Assembly (NCBI GenBank): GCA_003220225.1
Contig: QHRU01000035.1
Span: forward strand, 62,001 to 126,000
DNA length: 64,000 nt
Origin: Candidatus Rokuibacteriota bacterium
Lineage (GTDB): Bacteria > Methylomirabilota > Methylomirabilia > Rokubacteriales > CSP1-6
Direction of reading: 5' to 3'
Shown here: positions 41,217 through 51,775 of the stretch, in pieces
Layout: each line of letters begins with the position of its first letter
Numbering within the stretch: position 1 is the first letter of the stretch
The notes under the pieces: model-generated
Told to the model about the DNA's origin: nothing
Seen by the model: the letters and a program-made list of their open reading frames with translations, nothing else
Databases searched by the model: none
Position numbers and translations under genes: made by a program

Positions 41217-42245
41217 ATGGCCACCGCGCTCGTCGACACGCGCAACCGTCCGCTCCGAAACCTCCGGGTCTCGGTCACCGATCGGTGCAACCTGCGCTGC
41301 GGCTACTGCATGCCCGAAGAGGAGTACGTCTGGCTGCCGCGAGAGGAGATCCTCCACTTCGAGGAGGTCAGCCGCCTCGTCGACGTCTTCATCGAGCTCG
41401 GCGTGGACAAGGTCCGCCTCACGGGTGGTGAGCCGCTGCTGCGGCGCGGCCTGCCGGCGCTCATCCGGCTGCTCGCGGCCCGGCCCGCGCTCCGCGACCT
41501 CGCGATCACGACGAACGGCGTGCTCCTCGCCGAGCATGCCCCCGCGCTGCGCGCCGCCGGTCTGCACCGCGTGACCGTCAGCCTCGACACGCTGCGGCCC
41601 GAGCGGTTTGCGGCGCTCACCCGGCGGAACCACCACGCGCAGGTGCTCGAGGGCATCGCGGCCGTGCCGCGCGCCGGCTTCAGCGGCACCAAGCTCGACA
41701 CGGTGGTGATCCGCGGCGTCAACGACGACGAGCTGGCCGACCTCATCGAGTTCGGCCGGCGCGTGCCCGCCGAGGTGCGGTTCATCGAGTACATGGACGT
41801 CGGCGGCGCCACGCGCTGGTCGGCCGAGCAGGTCGTGAGCCGCACGGAGATGCTGGACGTGCTGGCGCGGCGCTACGGTGGGATCGTGCCCGTGGTCGAG
41901 ACGTCGTCGGCGCCGGCCGATCGGTTCCGGCTGCCGGACGGCACCGTCTTCGGCATCATCGCCTCCACGACGGCGCCGTTCTGCGCGGAGTGCGACCGCA
42001 GCCGGCTCACCGCCGACGGCCTCTGGTATCTCTGCCTCTACGCGATGCGCGGCATCGACCTGCGCGGCCCGCTGCGGGGCGGCGCGTCGAGCGCCCAGCT
42101 CAAGGCGCTGATCACCGGCGGCTGGACGGCGCGGACGGACCGCGGCGCCGAGGACCGCCTGGCGCTGGGCGAGCGGACGCCGCTCGTGCAGATCAGCGGC
42201 CTCAAGCGCGACCCGCACCTCGAGATGCACACGCGGGGAGGCTGA
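41217..42245 (+). CDS. moaA: GTP 3',8-cyclase MoaA
   Basis: MoaA (342 residues) is a radical SAM enzyme opening molybdopterin synthesis from GTP. It has the N-terminal cluster [21 protein letters not shown], the TTNG motif, and the second cluster in [14 protein letters not shown] with a Cys 13 residues further on (YLCLYA). It ends in Gly-Gly, the catalytically required MoaA tail (HTRGG). The start ATG 41217 is 5 bases after the preceding stop. The enzyme would support formate dehydrogenase together with MoeA. Confidence 0.95.
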   Translation: MATALVDTRNRPLRNLRVSVTDRCNLRCGYCMPEEEYVWLPREEILHFEEVSRLVDVFIELGVDKVRLTGGEPLLRRGLPALIRLLAARPALRDLAITTNGVLLAEHAPALRAAGLHRVTVSLDTLRPERFAALTRRNHHAQVLEGIAAVPRAGFSGTKLDTVVIRGVNDDELADLIEFGRRVPAEVRFIEYMDVGGATRWSAEQVVSRTEMLDVLARRYGGIVPVVETSSAPADRFRLPDGTVFGIIASTTAPFCAECDRSRLTADGLWYLCLYAMRGIDLRGPLRGGASSAQLKALITGGWTARTDRGAEDRLALGERTPLVQISGLKRDPHLEMHTRGG

Positions 42246-42247
42246 GG

Positions 42248-42979
42248 GTGAGCGCGGGCGTCGGGCAACCGGGCGGAGAGCAGGTCAAGGCCGACGTCCG
42301 CGAGCGCGGCGCCGGCGGCCAGCACGCCGACCGCCGCCTCTTCATGCAGCTCCAGGTGCTCGGAGGCTGCGCCGATCCCAAGCCGCTCGTCACCGCGCTG
42401 GAGACGAGCCGCCTCGAGGCGGTGCTATACCAAGACGTCAACGACCCACGCGGCGTCGGCGTGCTCGCCATGAGCGAGGACCCGACCGCCCTCGTCGGCG
42501 CGTATCGCGACCTGCTCAACACCGAGCCGTTCGCCGGCCTGTCGCTGCGTCGCGAGCTCACCATGCTCGGACGCACGTACGCCGCGGGCTTCGAGCAGGA
42601 CCTCGAGGAGTGGTTGTTCCTCCGGCCGCGGCGGACCGTGCTCAACTCGGCGTGGCCGTGGGCGATCTGGTACCCGCTGCGCCGCACGGGGGCGTTCGGG
42701 CGCCTCTCGCCGAAGGAGCAGGGGGAGATCATCCGCGAGCACTCGATCCTCGGCCGCGCGTACGGCGACGCCGACCTCGCCCACGATGTCCGGCTGGCTT
42801 GCCACGGCCTCGACGTCCACGACAACGACTTCGTGATCGGCCTCATCGGCCGCGAGCTCCACCCGCTGTCGCACCTGGTGCAGACGATGCGCAAGACCGC
42901 CCAGACCTCGCAGTATCTCCAGACGCTCGGTCCCTTCTTCGTCGGGCACGTGCGCTGGCAGAGCGCCGCGCCGCGCTGA
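42248..42979 (+). CDS. Chlorite dismutase-family (HemQ/Cld) haem protein
   Basis: The 243-residue product from GTG 42248 belongs to the chlorite dismutase/coproheme decarboxylase superfamily. After a 30-residue Gly-rich leader, the two ferredoxin-like halves are seen, with the characteristic EHSILGRAYGDADLAHDV, GLDVHDNDFVIGLI and MRKTAQTSQYLQTLGPFFVGH segments. By a hand alignment to Bacillus HemQ, the distal glutamine position is Arg182 here, the residue found in genuine chlorite dismutases, so either haem synthesis or oxidant detoxification is possible. It lies 2 bases after moaA and before a DsrE-like gene, away from the hem operon. Confidence 0.82.
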   Translation: MSAGVGQPGGEQVKADVRERGAGGQHADRRLFMQLQVLGGCADPKPLVTALETSRLEAVLYQDVNDPRGVGVLAMSEDPTALVGAYRDLLNTEPFAGLSLRRELTMLGRTYAAGFEQDLEEWLFLRPRRTVLNSAWPWAIWYPLRRTGAFGRLSPKEQGEIIREHSILGRAYGDADLAHDVRLACHGLDVHDNDFVIGLIGRELHPLSHLVQTMRKTAQTSQYLQTLGPFFVGHVRWQSAAPR

Positions 42980-42995
42980 GCGCCGGCCTGGAGGC

Positions 42996-43430
42996 ATGAC
43001 GATGACGACGCGCGCGATCGCGTGGCTGGCCCTGGCGCTGCTGCTCGCGCCGCTCCTGTCGGCCGGCGCCGCCGAGCCGGTGAAGGTCGTCTATCACCTC
43101 AACGAGGGCGTCGAGCAGGCCGCGCGCACGATGACCAACATCCGCAATCACCTGTCGGCGGACCCGACGGCGAAGATCGTGGTGGTCGCCCACGGCCGCG
43201 GCATCGACTTCCTGCTCAAGGAGGCGAAGACGCCGGGCGGGACCGCGTTCGTCACCGACGTCGACGAGCTGGCCTTGCGCGGCGTCGAGTTCCGCGTGTG
43301 CCGCTTCACGCTGGAGCGCCGGAACATCGAGCCCTCGCGGGTGGTGCCGGACGCCAAGCTCGTCCCCTCCGGCGTCGCGGAGGTGGCCCGCCTGCAGTCG
43401 CGCGAGCACTATTCGTACCTGAAGCCCTGA
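42996..43430 (+). CDS. Exported DsrE-family protein
   Basis: This 144-residue protein has an N-terminal signal peptide (about residues 6-26, ending SAGAAEP) and a DsrE/DsrF-like domain (VKVVYHLNEGVEQAARTMTN, then KIVVVAHGRGIDFLL, and GVEFRVCRFTLERR with Cys at about residue 103). Periplasmic DsrE-like proteins are often found with sulfur-oxidation or thiol systems, but the exact role of this branch is unknown. A GGAGG ribosome site precedes the ATG 42996. Its stop overlaps the next gene's CTG (CTGA). Confidence 0.85.
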   Translation: MTMTTRAIAWLALALLLAPLLSAGAAEPVKVVYHLNEGVEQAARTMTNIRNHLSADPTAKIVVVAHGRGIDFLLKEAKTPGGTAFVTDVDELALRGVEFRVCRFTLERRNIEPSRVVPDAKLVPSGVAEVARLQSREHYSYLKP

Positions 43431-44806
43431 AGCGCCGCGCCGTCGTCCCCGCGCTGGCGGTCCTCGGCCTCGCGCTGTGGCTGCCGCCGTGGCTCGCCGA
43501 CCTGCCGCTCGCCGGCCAGCGCGCGCTGCTCGTGATGCTGATCGCGATCGTGCTGTGGACGAGCGAGACGCTGGAGCCCGGCGTCACCGCGCTGCTCGCC
43601 GTCACCCTGCTGCCGCTCAGCGGCGCCACGCCGACGATGCGCGCGGCGCTGCAGGGGTTCGCGAGCCCCGTGCCGTACTTCCTGGTCGGCGTGCTCACGA
43701 TGGGCGCCGCCGTCGTGAAGAGCGGGCTCGCGGAGCGGCTGGCGCGCACGATCCTCGAGCGCGCGCGCGGCCGCAGCCTCGCCGTCTACGTGCAGCTGGT
43801 GCTGGCGTTCCCCGTGCTGACCTTCGTGCTGCCGTCGGCGACGACGCGCTCGGGCATCCTCATCCATATCTACGACGAAGTGTTCGCGCTGGGCCGCGTG
43901 CCCCGCGGCGCCGACATCGCGAAGGCCGTGATGCTGGCGCTGTCCTCGATCAACCGCCTCGCCTCCACGGCGCTGCTCACCGGGGGCATCACGCCGGTGA
44001 TGAGCGCGGCGATCATCGGCGGGCTCTCGTGGACGGGCTGGTTCGCGCTCATGGCGGTGCCGTACTGGGCGATCCTGGTGCTGGGCGGCCTCCTGACGTA
44101 CGCGCTCTACCGGCGCGGCTTCGCCCACGGCCTGCCGGTGCCCGAGCGCGAGCGTCGCCGGCCGATCTCGGGCACCGAGTGGCGGACGCTGGCGATCATC
44201 CTGGGCGCCTCGGCGCTGTGGCTCACCGACCCGCTGCACCACCTCGATCCCGCGATCCCGGCGCTGCTGGCCTTCGCGGCGCTGCTCACGCCGGGCCTCG
44301 GTCCGCTCGGCTGGTCCGATCTCGAGCGCGGCGTGGGGTGGGCGAACTTCTTCGTCATCGCGGCCTCGATCTCGCTCGCCCACGCCCTCGACGCGAGCGG
44401 CGCGGCGCCGTGGCTCGGACGCCTGCTCGTCGGCGGCCTGCCCGGGCTGAGCCGGAGCGCCGTCGGTACGATCGTGTTCCTCGTGCTGGGGGCCACGCTG
44501 CTCCGGGCGCTGGTGCCGAACATCTCGGCGTTCCTGGCCCTGGCGCTGCCGATCGCGATGTCCGTCGGCCGCGAGGCGGGGCTGAATCCGGTCGTCTGTG
44601 CGCTGGCGGTGATGATGACGGGCGACGCCGTCGTCTACTACCCCGCGCAGAGCTCCTCCGCGCTCGTCATCTACGAGCGCGGCCACGTCTCGGCCGGCGA
44701 GATCTTCCGCTTCGGGCTCTGGATGACGCTGCTGGGCTGGGTGACCGTGCTCGTCGTCGCGCTGCCGTGGTGGTCGCTGGTGGGCGAGCCGTTGATACCA
44801 CGGTGA
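43427..44806 (+). CDS. SLC13/DASS-family anion transporter
   Basis: The 459-residue polytopic membrane protein has about 12 helices of the divalent anion:Na+ symporter type (dicarboxylate, sulfate and similar substrates). The segments SETLEPGVTALLAVTLLPLSG, SSINRLASTALLTGGITPV, GWANFFVIAASISLAHAL and PNISAFLALALPIA are typical. No ATG, GTG or TTG is in frame near the expected N-terminus; the likely start is CTG 43427 in a CTGA overlap with the DsrE-like gene. The final 116 bases are duplicated downstream, and the actual C-terminus (EPLIPR) differs from the one encoded by the downstream copy (EPLTGP), pointing to a rearranged 3' end. Confidence 0.82.
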   Translation: MKRRAVVPALAVLGLALWLPPWLADLPLAGQRALLVMLIAIVLWTSETLEPGVTALLAVTLLPLSGATPTMRAALQGFASPVPYFLVGVLTMGAAVVKSGLAERLARTILERARGRSLAVYVQLVLAFPVLTFVLPSATTRSGILIHIYDEVFALGRVPRGADIAKAVMLALSSINRLASTALLTGGITPVMSAAIIGGLSWTGWFALMAVPYWAILVLGGLLTYALYRRGFAHGLPVPERERRRPISGTEWRTLAIILGASALWLTDPLHHLDPAIPALLAFAALLTPGLGPLGWSDLERGVGWANFFVIAASISLAHALDASGAAPWLGRLLVGGLPGLSRSAVGTIVFLVLGATLLRALVPNISAFLALALPIAMSVGREAGLNPVVCALAVMMTGDAVVYYPAQSSSALVIYERGHVSAGEIFRFGLWMTLLGWVTVLVVALPWWSLVGEPLIPR

Positions 44807-45010
44807 GGCGGGCGCTTCGAGCGCCGGCTTTGCCGGCGCCATCGATCTTTGGGGGAGGCATCGGAGGGGGCCGTCGAGGCCCCCTCCGAATGAAAGCGCG
44901 GTCACGTCTCGGCCGGCGAGATCTTCCGCTTCGGGCTCTGGATGACGCTGCTGGGCTGGGTGACCGTGCTCGTCGTCGCGCTGCCGTGGTGGTCGCTGGT
45001 GGGCGAGCCG
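44676..45010. repeat. 116-bp direct duplication of the transporter 3' end flanking a palindromic insert
   Basis: Bases 44676-44791 and 44895-45010 are identical apart from one C/T difference (44683 versus 44902). Between them lie 103 bases not present in the gene, made up of two strong hairpins. The second copy runs into a different stop (ctgaccggtccttag), probably the ancestral gene end. Confidence 0.9.
44821..44889. repeat. Two strong hairpins inside the duplication (family 1 repeat)
   Basis: An 8-bp perfect stem with a ttt loop (44821-44839) is followed by a 12-bp perfect stem with a 5-base loop (44861-44889, arms TCGGAGGGGGCC and its complement). The second belongs with the GGGGG-type palindromes at 2861, 12793 and 61661. 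They could end transcription from both sides, as the next gene is convergent, though no T-run follows. Confidence 0.75.
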
Positions 45011-45021
45011 CTGACCGGTCC

Positions 45022-45726
45022 TTAGTGTCTCGCCACCCATGCGAGCACCGCCGGGACGAGCTCGCGCAGGCAGCGACGGCTCAGGACGAGGCCCCAGTGT
45101 GACGCGTCCGCCTCGAGCCAGTCCGACGTCAGCGGCAGATCCGCGTAGCGGCTGCGTGGCCACTGCCTGTCTTGCGTGCCCACGACGATCAGCAGCGGAC
45201 ACGGCAGCCGAGCGAGCACGATGCCGGCCTGCCGGTCGTCCCGCGCGAGCAACGACTCCGGGCCCAGCGAGGCGAGGGCGATGAGCCGCTCGTCACGATC
45301 GAGATCGGGCATCATCGCGTCCTGCCGGTCCGGATCGCGATCGACGATGCCGTACGCCTCGGGCCCGAAGACCCCGGGGCGCAGCGGCACGCGAGGATCC
45401 CGTTTCGTCGCCGGCGTGCTCGGGGCGAGCCCCACGCACGCGTGCGCGCCGCCGCGCGCGGCCGCCATGAGTGCGGCCAGCCCGCCCATGCTCCAGCCGA
45501 CGAGCACGGGTGGGGTGCCGAGCCGATCGATCGCACGCCGGACGTCGTCGGCGTAGTCCGCCATCGCCGTGTGGGCGAGGTCCGCCCGCGGGCCGTCGCC
45601 ATGCCCGCGCAAATCGAGCGCGTCGGCGGTCACGCCGTGCGCGGCCAGCGCGGCGCGCCAGTACGTCCAGACGCGCGCCGAGTTGGCGGCGCCGTGGACG
45701 AGGAGGAACGGGGGCGAGGCGCTCAG
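45022..45726 (-). CDS. Alpha/beta hydrolase
   Basis: A 234-residue alpha/beta-hydrolase fold is encoded if translation starts at CTG 45726. This start is needed to include the oxyanion strand FLLVHGAANSARVW, since the first GTG (45633) would cut it off. The nucleophile elbow is GWSMGG, the acid is probably in VVGTQDRQW, and the His in DASHWG. It lies 1 base after the gltD stop on the same strand, so it is probably the last gene of the gltBD operon. Substrate is unknown; no lid-domain feature points to a particular class. Confidence 0.78.
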   Translation of the reverse strand: MSASPPFLLVHGAANSARVWTYWRAALAAHGVTADALDLRGHGDGPRADLAHTAMADYADDVRRAIDRLGTPPVLVGWSMGGLAALMAAARGGAHACVGLAPSTPATKRDPRVPLRPGVFGPEAYGIVDRDPDRQDAMMPDLDRDERLIALASLGPESLLARDDRQAGIVLARLPCPLLIVVGTQDRQWPRSRYADLPLTSDWLEADASHWGLVLSRRCLRELVPAVLAWVARH

Positions 45727-45727
45727 G

Positions 45728-47173
45728 TCAGGGCAGCGGCGCCGGGAGCTCGGTGGCGCCCATCAGCCAGCGGTCGACGCCGGCCGCGCACGAGCGCCCC
45801 TCGGCGATCGCCCACACGATCAGCGACTGGCCGCGCTGCATGTCGCCGCACGTGAAGACGCCCGGCACGCTCGTCATCCAGTTGGCGTCGCGCCCGACGT
45901 TGCCGCGCTCGGTGAGCGTGACGCCGAGGTCCGCGAGCATGCCCGGCCTCTCGGGGCCGACGAAGCCCATGGCGAGCAGCACGAGGTCGACGTCCAGCGT
46001 GAACTCGCTGCCGCCCACCGGCTTGAAGTCGAGCCGGCCGCCCGCGCGCACCATCTCGACCGTCTGCGCCTCGAGCTTCTTCACGCGGCCGCCCTCGCCG
46101 AGGAAGCGCTGGGTCGAGACCGAGTAGACGCGCTCGCCGCCCTCCTCGTGCGCCGAGGACACGCGGAAGATGTTGGGCCACTGCGGCCACGGATTGTCGG
46201 CCGCGCGGGCGTCGGGCGGGCGCGGCAGCAGCTCGAACTGATGGACGGAGAGCGCGCCCTGGCGGTGCACCGTGCCGAGGCAGTCGGCGCCCGTGTCGCC
46301 GCCGCCGATGATGACCACGCGCTTGCCCTTGGCGGTGATGAACGCCTCGTCGGGAACGGGGTCGCCCTCGCAGCGCTTGTTCGAGAGGGTCAGGTACTCC
46401 ATCGCGAAGTGGATCCCGCCCAGCTCGCGGCCGGGGATCGGCAGATCGCGCGGCGCGCAGGCGCCGCCCGCGAGCACGATCGCGTCGAAGTCTTTCTTGA
46501 GATCCGCCACCGGCACGTTGACGCCGACGTGGGCGTTGGTCTGGAAGACCACGCCTTCCTTCTCCATCAGCCCCAGCCGCCGATCGAGGTGCCGCTTTTC
46601 CATCTTGAACTCGGGGATGCCGTAGCGGAGCAGGCCGCCGATGCGATCGGCGCGTTCGAACACCATCACCGAGTGCCCCGCGCGGTTGAGCTGCTGGGCG
46701 ACGGCGAGCCCGGCGGGACCGGAGCCGACCACGGCGACCTTCTTGCCCGTGCGCACGGCCGGCATGTCCGGATGCACCCAGCCGTGCTCGAACGCGTGGT
46801 CGATGATCGAGACCTCGATGGCCTTGATGGTGACCGCGTCATCGTTGATGCCGAGCACGCACGAGCCCTCGCACGGCGCCGGGCAGAGCCGCCCCGTGAA
46901 CTCCGGGAAGTTGTTGGTCGCGTGCAGCCGCTCGATGGCGTCCCGCCAGCGGTCCTTGTAGACGAGGTCGTTCCAGTCCGGGATCAGGTTGCCGAGCGGG
47001 CAGCCCTGGTGGCAGAAGGGGACGCCGCAGTCCATGCAGCGCGCGCCCTGCTTGCGGAGGTCCTCGACCGGAAACGGAAGGTAGACCTCTTTCCAGTCGC
47101 GCAGCCGCTCGGCGATCGGCCGCGTCGGAAACTTCTTGCGCTGGATCTCCAGGAAGCCGGTGGCCTTACCCAC
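45728..47173 (-). CDS. gltD: Glutamate synthase small subunit
   Basis: GltD (481 residues) passes electrons from NADPH via FAD and Fe-S clusters to GltB. N-terminal cluster cysteines are in [17 protein letters not shown] and [12 protein letters not shown]. The FAD site is [15 protein letters not shown] and the second nucleotide site [15 protein letters not shown]. The C-terminal FAD motif is [14 protein letters not shown]. The ATG at 47173 overlaps the gltB stop by 8 bases. Expression is likely controlled with gltB by the divergent LysR gene. Confidence 0.97.
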   Translation of the reverse strand: MGKATGFLEIQRKKFPTRPIAERLRDWKEVYLPFPVEDLRKQGARCMDCGVPFCHQGCPLGNLIPDWNDLVYKDRWRDAIERLHATNNFPEFTGRLCPAPCEGSCVLGINDDAVTIKAIEVSIIDHAFEHGWVHPDMPAVRTGKKVAVVGSGPAGLAVAQQLNRAGHSVMVFERADRIGGLLRYGIPEFKMEKRHLDRRLGLMEKEGVVFQTNAHVGVNVPVADLKKDFDAIVLAGGACAPRDLPIPGRELGGIHFAMEYLTLSNKRCEGDPVPDEAFITAKGKRVVIIGGGDTGADCLGTVHRQGALSVHQFELLPRPPDARAADNPWPQWPNIFRVSSAHEEGGERVYSVSTQRFLGEGGRVKKLEAQTVEMVRAGGRLDFKPVGGSEFTLDVDLVLLAMGFVGPERPGMLADLGVTLTERGNVGRDANWMTSVPGVFTCGDMQRGQSLIVWAIAEGRSCAAGVDRWLMGATELPAPLP

Positions 47174-50100
47174 TCGTGGCCCCGACCAGCTCGGCGAACG
47201 TCGGCTCGCGCCCCTCGGCGCGCGCCTTGTTCTCCGCCGCCAGCACGCGCTTGAAGTCCTTCGGCGTCACCTTCACGAAGCGCGGCCGCATCGCCCGCCA
47301 CTCGGCGAGGATCTTCGCGGCGTGCGCGGAGTGGGTGTAGGTCACGTGGCGGTCGATCAGCTCGCCCACCAGCGACACGTCGGCCGGCTGGTCGAGCGGC
47401 TCGAGGTCCACCATCTCGCGGTTGCAGAGGCGGTGGAAGTCGCCGTCGAGATCGAGCACGAAGGCGAGGCCGCCCGACATCCCCGCCGCGAAGTTGCGTC
47501 CCGTCCGGCCGATGACGACCACGCGGCCGCCCGTCATGTACTCGCAGCCGTGGTCGCCGAGGCCCTCGACGACCGCGTGGGCGCCGCTGTTGCGCACGGC
47601 GAAGCGCTCGCCGGCCACGCCCCGCACGTAGGCCTCACCGCTCGTGGCGCCGTAGAGGGCGACGTTGCCGATGACGATGTTGTCCTCGGGCACGAAAGTC
47701 GCGCGACGGGGCGGGTGGACGATGAGACGTCCGCCCGACAGGCCCTTGCCCCAGTAGTCGTTGGCGTCGCCCTCGAGCGTGAACGAGATGCCGCGGGGGA
47801 GGAACGCGCCGAAGGACTGGCCGGCGGAGCCCGTGAAATGAACCTTGATCGTGTCGTCGGGCAGGCCGGCGGCGCCACGCTTCAGCGTCACCTCGTAGCC
47901 CAGGGTGGTGCCGACGGTGCGGTTGACGTTGCGGATCGGCAGCGAGAGCTCCACGCGGGTGCCGTGATCGATCGCGTCGCGGCAGGCCGGGATCAGCGTC
48001 GTGTGGTCGAGCGACTTCTCGAGGGCGTGGTCTTGCGCCACCACGCAGCGCCGCGCCACCTCCGGCGGCATCGCCGGCGAATACAGGATCGACGACAGGT
48101 CGAGCCCGCGAGCCTTCCAGTGGTCCACGGCAGCCGAGACGTCGAGACAGTCCGCGCGGCCGATCATCTCGCTCATCGACCGGAAGCCGAGCGAGGCCAT
48201 CAGCTCGCGGACCTCCTGGGCGACGAAGCGGAAGAAGTTGACGACGTGCTCGGGCCGGCCCGCGAACCGCTTGCGCAGCTCGGGGTCCTGCGTGGCCACG
48301 CCGACAGGACACGTGTTCAGGTGGCAGACGCGCATCATGATGCAGCCGAGCACGACCAGCGGCGCCGTCGAGAAGCCGTATTCCTCGGCGCCGAGCAGGG
48401 CGGCGATCACGACGTCGCGGCCGCTCTTCATCTGGCCATCGGTCTGCACGACGATCCGGTCGCGCAGCTTGTTGAGCACCAGCACCTGCTGCGTCTCGGC
48501 GAGACCGAGCTCCCACGGCACGCCGCCGTGCTTGATCGACGTCAGGGGCGAGGCGCCGGTGCCGCCGTCGTGGCCCGAGATCAGCACCACGTCGGCGTGG
48601 GCCTTGGCCACGCCGGCGGCGACAGTCCCCACACCCACTTCGGCGACGAGCTTGACGTGGATGCGGGCGCTGGGATTCGCGCTCTTCAGATCGTGGATCA
48701 GCTGCGCCAGGTCTTCGATCGAGTAGATGTCGTGGTGCGGGGGCGGGGAGATCAGCCCCACGCCCGGCATCGCGTAGCGCACCTTGGCGATCCACGGATA
48801 AACCTTGTGGCCGGGCAGCTGGCCGCCCTCGCCGGGCTTGGCGCCCTGGGCCATCTTGATCTGCAGATCCGTGGCGTTGACGAGGTACTCGCTGGTCACG
48901 CCGAAGCGGCCCGACGCCACCTGCTTGACCGCGCTGCGCCGCCAGTCGCCGTTGGGATCGCGCACGTAGCGCGCGGGATCCTCGCCGCCCTCGCCGGTGT
49001 TCGAGCGCCCGCCGATGCGGTTCATGGCGATGGCGAGCGTCTCGTGCGCCTCCTGGCTGATCGAGCCGTACGACATGGCGCCGGTGGCGAAGCGCTTCAG
49101 GATCGACTCCACCGACTCGACCTCGTCGAGCGGCACCGACGGGCCGGCCGGCTTGAGCGTGAAGAGCCCGCGCAGCGTCGCGCGGTGGCGGCTCTGGTCG
49201 TCGACGATCTTCGAGTATTCCTTGAAGGCGGCGTAGCTGCCCGCCCGCGTGGAGGCCTGCAGCTTCGCGATCATGTCGGGGTTCACCTGGTGATGCTCGC
49301 CGTCACGCCGCCACTGGTACTCCCCGCCCCAGTCCAGCTCGGGCTTCTCGACGGGCCGCTCCGGGTAGGCCGCGGCGTGACGTTGCCGCACTTCCTCGGC
49401 GATGACGTCGATGCCGATGCCGCCCACGCGCGACGCGGTGCCGGTGAAGTAGCGGTCGACCACGGCACGGTTCAGGCCGATGGCCTCGAAGATCTGGGCG
49501 CCGCAGTAGGACTGCAGCGTCGAGATCCCCATCTTGGCCATGACCTTGAGGATTCCTTTGTTCAGCGCCTTGATGTAGTTCTTCACGGCCTTGGCGCGGT
49601 CGAGGCCGGCCAGCACGCCCTCCTGGATGAGGTCGTCGAGCGTCTCGAAGGCCACCCACGGGTTCACGGCGCCGGCGCCGTAGCCGATCAGCAGGCACAT
49701 GTGGTGGACTTCGCGCGCGTCGCCCGTCTCGACGACGAGGCCGCAGCGCGTGCGCTCGCCGTGGCGCACGAGGTGGTGATGCACGGCGGCGGTGGCCAGC
49801 AGGCTCGGGATCGGCGCGAGCTCGCGCGTGACGCCGCGATCGGAGAGCACGAGGACGTTGTGGCCGTCGGCGATCGCGCGGCTCGCGCGCTGCTGCAGCG
49901 CCTCGATGGCGCGCTCGAGCCCGGGCGCGCCCTCGGTCACCGGGTAGAGCATCGGCAGCGTCACCGCCTTGAAGCCCAGCGCGGAGACGTGCGCGAGCTT
50001 CGCCAGATCCTCGTTGGACAGCACCGGGTCCTTCAGCACGATCTGGCGGCACGACCCGGGCTCGGCGGCCAAGAGGTTCCCCTCGGGCCCGATCGTGGAC

Positions 50101-51746
50101 TCCATCGCCGTCACCAGCTCCTCGCGGATCTGGTCCAGCGGCGGGTTGGTCACCTGCGCGAAGAGCTGCTTGAAATAATCGTAGAGCGGCCGCGGCCGGT
50201 CGGACAGCACGGCCAGCGCGGTGTCGGTGCCCATCGAGCCGATCGGCTCCTCGCCGTTCTTGGCCATGGGCGCCAGCAGCAGTCTCAAATCTTCGTGCGT
50301 GTAACCGAACGCCATCTGCCGCGTCAGCACGGTGGCGTGGTCGGACTCCGTGACCGGCGCCGCCGCCACGTCCTCCAGCCGCACCTGGTTCTGGCGGAGC
50401 CAGTCGCCGTACGGGTGCTCGGCGGCGAGCTGCGCCTTGATCTCGTCGTCGTCGATGATGCGGCCCTGCGCGGTGTCGACGAGGAAGATCTTGCCCGGGT
50501 GCAGCCGCTCCTTGACCAGCACCTTTTCGGGCGGGATGTCGAGCACACCGACCTCGGAGGCCATGACCACGAGATCGTCCCGCGTGACGTAGTAGCGCGA
50601 CGGCCGCAGCCCGTTGCGGTCGAGCACGGCGCCGATGACGGTGCCGTCCGTGAACGCGATGGAGGCGGGGCCGTCCCACGGCTCCATCAGCGAGGAGTGG
50701 TAGTCGTAGAACGCGCGCCGCTCGGGGCTCATCGACTCGTGGTGCTGCCACGGCTCCGGGATCATCATGAGAATCGCGTGGGGCAGCGAGCGGCCGTTCA
50801 TGACGAGGAACTCGAGGACGTTGTCGAAGGTCGCGGAGTCCGACAGCCCCTCGCGGGTCACGGGCAGCACCTTGGCGAGGTCGTCGCCGAGCACGTCGGA
50901 GCGGCACAGCGCCTCGCGCGCGCGCATCCAGTTGATGTTGCCGCGCAGCGTGTTGATCTCGCCGTTGTGTGCGACGTAGCGGTACGGGTGCGCGAGCGGC
51001 CAGGACGGGAAGGTGTTGGTGCTGAACCGCTGGTGGACCAGCGCCAGCGCCGACTCCATGTCGGGGTCGAGCAGGTCGGGGTACATCGACTCGATCTGGT
51101 CGGCCGACAGCATCCCCTTGTAGATGAGCGTGTTGCTGCTGAGGCTCGGGAGGTACGTCAGCCGCTTCTCGGAGAAGTCCATCGCCTCCACGGCGTGCTC
51201 GATGCGCTTGCGGACGACGTAGAGCTTGCGCTCGAAATGGGCGGCGTCGCGCGCCGCGCCGCGGCCGATGAACACCTGCTTGATGGTCGGCTCGACGTTG
51301 AGGGCGCTGGCGCCCAGCAGGCGGTCGTCGGTGGGGACGTCACGCCAGCCCAGAAGACGCTGGCCTTCCTCGGCGACGATCGTCGCGATGAGCGCCTGGA
51401 CCTTCTCGCGCTGCATGGCGTCGCGCGGCAGGAACACGCAGCCCACGCCGTAGTCCTTCGGCCCGGGCAGGGGAATGCCGAGCCGACCACACTGCTTGCG
51501 GAGGAACTTGTCGGGGACCTGCAGCAGGATGCCCGCGCCGTCGCCGGTGTTCGGCTCGCAGCCGCACGCGCCGCGGTGCAGGAGGTTGATCAGCACCAGC
51601 AGGCCCTGGCGGACGATCGCGTGGGACTTGCGGCCCTTGATGTCGACCACGAAGCCGACGCCGCACGCGTCGTGCTCGTGGGCGGGGTCGTACAGACCCT
51701 GCGGGGGAACTTCGCCGATGGTCGCGACCGGCGTCTGCTCCTTCAT
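47166..51746 (-). CDS. gltB: Glutamate synthase large subunit
   Basis: GltB (1526 residues) converts glutamine and 2-oxoglutarate to two glutamates. After a 27-residue propeptide, Cys28 (HDACGVGF) is the class II glutaminase nucleophile. Central and FMN domains are present ([43 protein letters not shown]), with the 3Fe-4S cluster site in [19 protein letters not shown]. The C-terminal beta-helix domain has [21 protein letters not shown]. Full length for the family. It reads away from the LysR gene across a 112-base control region, and its 2-oxoglutarate substrate links it to korAB nearby. Confidence 0.98.
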   Translation of the reverse strand: MKEQTPVATIGEVPPQGLYDPAHEHDACGVGFVVDIKGRKSHAIVRQGLLVLINLLHRGACGCEPNTGDGAGILLQVPDKFLRKQCGRLGIPLPGPKDYGVGCVFLPRDAMQREKVQALIATIVAEEGQRLLGWRDVPTDDRLLGASALNVEPTIKQVFIGRGAARDAAHFERKLYVVRKRIEHAVEAMDFSEKRLTYLPSLSSNTLIYKGMLSADQIESMYPDLLDPDMESALALVHQRFSTNTFPSWPLAHPYRYVAHNGEINTLRGNINWMRAREALCRSDVLGDDLAKVLPVTREGLSDSATFDNVLEFLVMNGRSLPHAILMMIPEPWQHHESMSPERRAFYDYHSSLMEPWDGPASIAFTDGTVIGAVLDRNGLRPSRYYVTRDDLVVMASEVGVLDIPPEKVLVKERLHPGKIFLVDTAQGRIIDDDEIKAQLAAEHPYGDWLRQNQVRLEDVAAAPVTESDHATVLTRQMAFGYTHEDLRLLLAPMAKNGEEPIGSMGTDTALAVLSDRPRPLYDYFKQLFAQVTNPPLDQIREELVTAMESTIGPEGNLLAAEPGSCRQIVLKDPVLSNEDLAKLAHVSALGFKAVTLPMLYPVTEGAPGLERAIEALQQRASRAIADGHNVLVLSDRGVTRELAPIPSLLATAAVHHHLVRHGERTRCGLVVETGDAREVHHMCLLIGYGAGAVNPWVAFETLDDLIQEGVLAGLDRAKAVKNYIKALNKGILKVMAKMGISTLQSYCGAQIFEAIGLNRAVVDRYFTGTASRVGGIGIDVIAEEVRQRHAAAYPERPVEKPELDWGGEYQWRRDGEHHQVNPDMIAKLQASTRAGSYAAFKEYSKIVDDQSRHRATLRGLFTLKPAGPSVPLDEVESVESILKRFATGAMSYGSISQEAHETLAIAMNRIGGRSNTGEGGEDPARYVRDPNGDWRRSAVKQVASGRFGVTSEYLVNATDLQIKMAQGAKPGEGGQLPGHKVYPWIAKVRYAMPGVGLISPPPHHDIYSIEDLAQLIHDLKSANPSARIHVKLVAEVGVGTVAAGVAKAHADVVLISGHDGGTGASPLTSIKHGGVPWELGLAETQQVLVLNKLRDRIVVQTDGQMKSGRDVVIAALLGAEEYGFSTAPLVVLGCIMMRVCHLNTCPVGVATQDPELRKRFAGRPEHVVNFFRFVAQEVRELMASLGFRSMSEMIGRADCLDVSAAVDHWKARGLDLSSILYSPAMPPEVARRCVVAQDHALEKSLDHTTLIPACRDAIDHGTRVELSLPIRNVNRTVGTTLGYEVTLKRGAAGLPDDTIKVHFTGSAGQSFGAFLPRGISFTLEGDANDYWGKGLSGGRLIVHPPRRATFVPEDNIVIGNVALYGATSGEAYVRGVAGERFAVRNSGAHAVVEGLGDHGCEYMTGGRVVVIGRTGRNFAAGMSGGLAFVLDLDGDFHRLCNREMVDLEPLDQPADVSLVGELIDRHVTYTHSAHAAKILAEWRAMRPRFVKVTPKDFKRVLAAENKARAEGREPTFAELVGATSG

Positions 51747-51775
51747 CGTCCTACCCCTATGTGAACAGTTGCACG

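Noticed and set aside
44821-44889. Simple intrinsic terminator between convergent genes
   Set aside because: Stems are strong but no T-run follows either, and the flanking duplication plus related copies elsewhere show it is a repeat element; termination may be a side effect.
47136-51764. Plus-strand open frame of more than 1500 codons opposite gltB/gltD
   Set aside because: gltB on the minus strand has all family motifs; the plus frame is a low-complexity Arg/Ala/His/Val translation without recognisable domains.
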